DNA of 21,591 nucleotides. Source: an uncultured Christensenella sp. (lineage in GTDB: Bacteria; Bacillota; Clostridia; Christensenellales; UBA1242). The DNA lies in assembly GCA_905203645.1 (NCBI GenBank), contig CAJKWP010000018.1, positions 1-21,591 of the forward strand, in the 5' to 3' direction. Both the position numbers and the translations under genes were made by a program. Shown piece after piece: positions 19,701-21,591 of this stretch (positions are counted from its first letter, which is position 1; each line of letters opens with the position of its first letter). The notes under the pieces were generated by a model that searched no databases, was not told the origin of the DNA, and was given only the letters and a program-made list of their open reading frames with translations.

Positions 19701-21591
19701 AATCCTGCAAGATTTGAAGAAGAAGTAATATTTGCTTTCACACGTGAATTTGTTATATATCCGTTGTTCTGACCGACCAAACCGCCAATATAAACGTTTG
19801 AAGAGCCTATGCCTGAAAGTATCATTCTTATGTTGTTTTCGTCCATTGTTTCGACATAGCAGTTTGACACAATTCCATTGTTTTCACCTGCAAGCAAACC
19901 AACATTGATACTTGAACTACCTTCCAATGTAATACGGATACTGCTTTGAACTTGGATTGTAAGGTTACGCACAAGCGTGTTTTGATAAATGGTTTCAAAA
20001 ATTCCGAACTTGGTTTTGTTTGACGCACTGTAATTGGTTGAAAGAATTATCTTTTTGCCATTGCCGTCAAGTCCCGCAATTTGTTTGTCAATGGGAACAA
20101 AGTTGCTTGATAAGACAATGTCGTCTGTCAAAATATAATAAGAATTTTCTTGCATTGACATCAACTCTTTTTCAGATGAAATTGGAGTTGGTGTATCGAT
20201 TGAACTAAGTTGGTAAACATTTGCCGTAAATATGTCTTGACGTGAACCATAAGCTCTTGTTTCGTTTGAATTGAATTCTTGGAATACCGCAACACCACCT
20301 TTGTATTCATAACCATAAGAAAGTCTGAATCTGTAACGTGAACTTTCAGGTGAATTAACTTTCAAAGGCAAGAATACTATCTTTCCATCAACTATTTTCA
20401 AAACGAAATTATTGTCCGTATTTTCAGCTGTAACATTTTCTTCGATTTTTGTCCATGCAATTGAGTTGTCAAAGAAGTATGTGTTGTTGCTTCCTTTCTT
20501 TGCAAGTTGATATTCCCAAATTGCATTTTTTGTAACCGCATCAGTGAAACGTTTTGTTGTGGTTGGAAGTTCGGCGATACTTGTGCTGTATTCGGCGTTT
20601 ATTCCGTTTACAAGTTTTGTATCAAACACATAATGGTCGCCCATTGAAACGTTTACAACACCGTCACTGCCTTGGTCAACTATGGTATTTTCGTTTTCGT
20701 TTATGGTGTACTCTACAATCGTGATGTTGATTTCATCTGGATTTGATAAAACAACATCACCATCAACGGTTTTTCTTCCATATACAGTAATCTTTGCATT
20801 AACCCCACCCAAATCTGTTGCACTTGGATAAGTAATATTGCTGTTTGTGATACTGATTTTGTTGTTTTGTTTGTCAATCGAAATCAAGTCAGAACGATTT
20901 GTTTCAATGATAACTTCGTCGTCCGAATAACCATAAGTATTCAAAACAAAATCATAACTTGACCCACGTGTCAAAAAGTAAGCATTGTCATATTTTTGCT
21001 TATTTTGTATTTGCAAAGTTACGTCTTTTGCAAACTTGACTGTTATTTGTTTTGAAACTTTGTAAATATCGCTTCCGTCTTTGTATGCTGTAACATCAAA
21101 GTTATAAACTTGACCGTTTGCAACATCCAAAGAGCCAACTGTGTATTTTACAAAGATACTTTCTGTTAGCAAATCACGAGGTATTTTCAAACCGTTTTCG
21201 ATTAAACTTGCACCTTGCAATGTGTTTGCTTCTTGGTCAATCAATGCAAACAAAAATTTGTCAGAAGACGATGTGATTGTAAGGTAATCATAATCTGAAA
21301 TTGTTGGAACAACACTTATGCGGAAATGATTTGCATTGCCTGGATTGATATATGGACTTTGTTGATTTCCACTGTTTATATCTTCTTGATTTGCACCTTC
21401 AAAACTTTCAAATACAATTTTTGAAAGTTGTTGTTTGTAAAGGTCAATTTGCAATGCAGTTGAAATATTTGTACTTTCCGCTTCAAACGTTACAAAACAT
21501 CCGCCTTGATAATCTTGTGGCAAATTTTGACAATCAAAATAAATAGTATAATTTATTTCGATTTTTTCCAATTTTATCAATTTATTTATTT
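16799..21591 (-). CDS. Giant GLUG-repeat surface protein, N-terminus beyond the window
   Basis: At least 1596 residues; the frame is still open at the window edge. The first possible start (TTG at 21580) has no ribosome binding site and no signal peptide follows, so the true start is outside. Numbering from that TTG, residues 1-450 are beta-rich, Ig-like in appearance. Near 460-520 there is 'ISSEKELMSMQENSYYILTDDI...GLDGNGKKI', the lead-in of GLUG beta-helix proteins, and a second lead-in lies near 905-950. From about 565 to 1370 there are some 17 GLUG-type repeats (GLLAGENNG, YIGGLVGQNNGYI, AGFVCQNNGKI, GGLAGEAIGGKI and others). The C-terminus ends plainly (WVLILAIEESLT) without LPXTG or a membrane anchor. 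Such proteins are usually large adhesins or surface-layer components; the role here is inferred. It ends at the terminator at 16551-16576. Confidence 0.82.
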   Translation of the reverse strand, partial: INKLIKLEKIEINYTIYFDCQNLPQDYQGGCFVTFEAESTNISTALQIDLYKQQLSKIVFESFEGANQEDINSGNQQSPYINPGNANHFRISVVPTISDYDYLTITSSSDKFLFALIDQEANTLQGASLIENGLKIPRDLLTESIFVKYTVGSLDVANGQVYNFDVTAYKDGSDIYKVSKQITVKFAKDVTLQIQNKQKYDNAYFLTRGSSYDFVLNTYGYSDDEVIIETNRSDLISIDKQNNKISITNSNITYPSATDLGGVNAKITVYGRKTVDGDVVLSNPDEINITIVEYTINENENTIVDQGSDGVVNVSMGDHYVFDTKLVNGINAEYSTSIAELPTTTKRFTDAVTKNAIWEYQLAKKGSNNTYFFDNSIAWTKIEENVTAENTDNNFVLKIVDGKIVFLPLKVNSPESSRYRFRLSYGYEYKGGVAVFQEFNSNETRAYGSRQDIFTANVYQLSSIDTPTPISSEKELMSMQENSYYILTDDIVLSSNFVPIDKQIAGLDGNGKKIILSTNYSASNKTKFGIFETIYQNTLVRNLTIQVQSSIRITLEGSSSINVGLLAGENNGIVSNCYVETMDENNIRMILSGIGSSNVYIGGLVGQNNGYITNSRVKANITSSSNLAGFVCQNNGKISSSCTSDCLLINTSTDTNSKTAGFVCFNSGDKTNTGVIITSYTSGTSLQALNLTIYANDTSKQIKSSTETAGFVFQNEGKITDCYSNIPITTSSKSAGFVFKNTGDIYSSFSTSMLKSLSQESYGFVFDNAEGKVNGCKYLSEPGLVNYSINPSNNSIDGLAALNIKQFADKSNFESFTISDERNVTKGNWFFPLNSTENIFNNKDKQFIPGRLELVSANIITSSIQQLNLDATITDEVTGEVTYVYDNVGEARGSIYNPYIVINAKYFEDYILKSLSNNLNTKYYRLVCDINYESVLYSNLHEIVFAGDIEGNGMLISEYVIDDMKSLASSGLFAKIGNGVSEQGCVKNLLLKPKFINLPNATCVGGLAGTLDGGTLCNVTISGTNKNSTLVVLGKNIVGGLVGRAINDFQIINCSSSISANSTFRSKTVLGEIVEDKNDKIASYFLIKAHSVTSLSKVSYAGCLAGVLAGNGVVNNTSFYGNVASIAEFAGLMFGGIGNGVSVSNIDQSIHSGQFLQAAVYGGLIAGESYGRIQDVNLNVSQDAQNLFRNVPFTAFAVGGIVGLLGDESNLPPLSRENILESGIFDAKVSATLVTGYISTIGGLAGEAIGGKIARSGFEGDVIGLEIAGGLIGSVTSKPSADIKLSKQTLSKGNVANQSIDLVDQCFVKGGGISVSNDNIGQAKVGGFVGFMYIEKNSNGNFVIKNSYSTNQIKVKSDFYGTSCDISAGGLIGKISQMPAYTLGKFFVKFEYCYVDCKIELDIRDLKESTSESDKKDLYNIWYGEIVANNKNGFDIVYTFDPNQTTSNSNRQTSVKFVKYEANSNATGHIINLSYYQDGKMNVYDYKLQYNNLIYKQTPDTNSLVNYFDLLDFHYSSNKNSNAKLEKDGNSFELKIDEDDNEMQKVANGNDIIGKFFVLAGNTNSRNYYLQKSNIWSQQRQNGEWVLILAIEESLT

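Overview
The window is AT-rich DNA with standard stop codons, TTGACA/TATAAT-type promoters and strong AGGAG ribosome binding sites. Its RpoB/RpoC are of Firmicutes type. Together with large GLUG-repeat and InlB-repeat surface proteins and an NrtR-controlled NAD locus, this points to an uncultured low-GC Bacillota (Clostridia-like, probably host-associated). That assignment is inference; no 16S gene is present.

Layout. 1-178: C-terminal end of an SdpI-family membrane protein (+). 165-1330 (-) and 1650-4061 (+): a divergent NAD locus. The minus arm encodes nicotinamidase and an ADP-ribose-pyrophosphatase-type Nudix enzyme. The plus arm encodes a short PRPP synthetase, NAD synthetase and the repressor NrtR. 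Two back-to-back TTGACA-17-TATTAT promoters share a near-perfect 29-bp dyad. 4134-4781 (-): bPH2-domain membrane protein. 4995-7112 (-): secreted protein with two InlB-like modules, preceded by a 535-bp intergenic region. 7648-8178 (+): GNAT acetyltransferase. 8249-8323 (-): tRNA-Thr(GGU). 8412-15684 (-): rpoB-rpoC, with their own tandem promoters and no adjacent rplL or rpsL. 16046-16534 (+): small HAD-like protein, probably from a leaderless mRNA. 16586-16786: a foldback repeat. 16799 to the window edge (-): a very large GLUG-repeat surface protein, cut at its N-terminus.

How the genes work together. The NAD locus forms a salvage and recycling circuit. ADP-ribose is split to ribose-5-phosphate and AMP, and ribose-5-phosphate can be turned into PRPP. 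Nicotinamide is deamidated to nicotinate, and NadE finishes NAD. NrtR, encoded in the same operon, probably controls both arms. The phosphoribosyltransferase (pncB) and nadD are not in the window.

Most striking observation. Upstream of the InlB-repeat protein a run of 12 G (minus strand) sits exactly between a perfect TTGACA and a perfect TATAAT, giving a 19-bp spacer. This is the architecture of a phase-variable promoter, tuned by slipped-strand changes in tract length. Other points worth a second look are the dyad at the NAD promoters, the foldback element, substitutions in the rifampicin pocket of RpoB, and the isolation of rpoBC from the ribosomal-protein operon.
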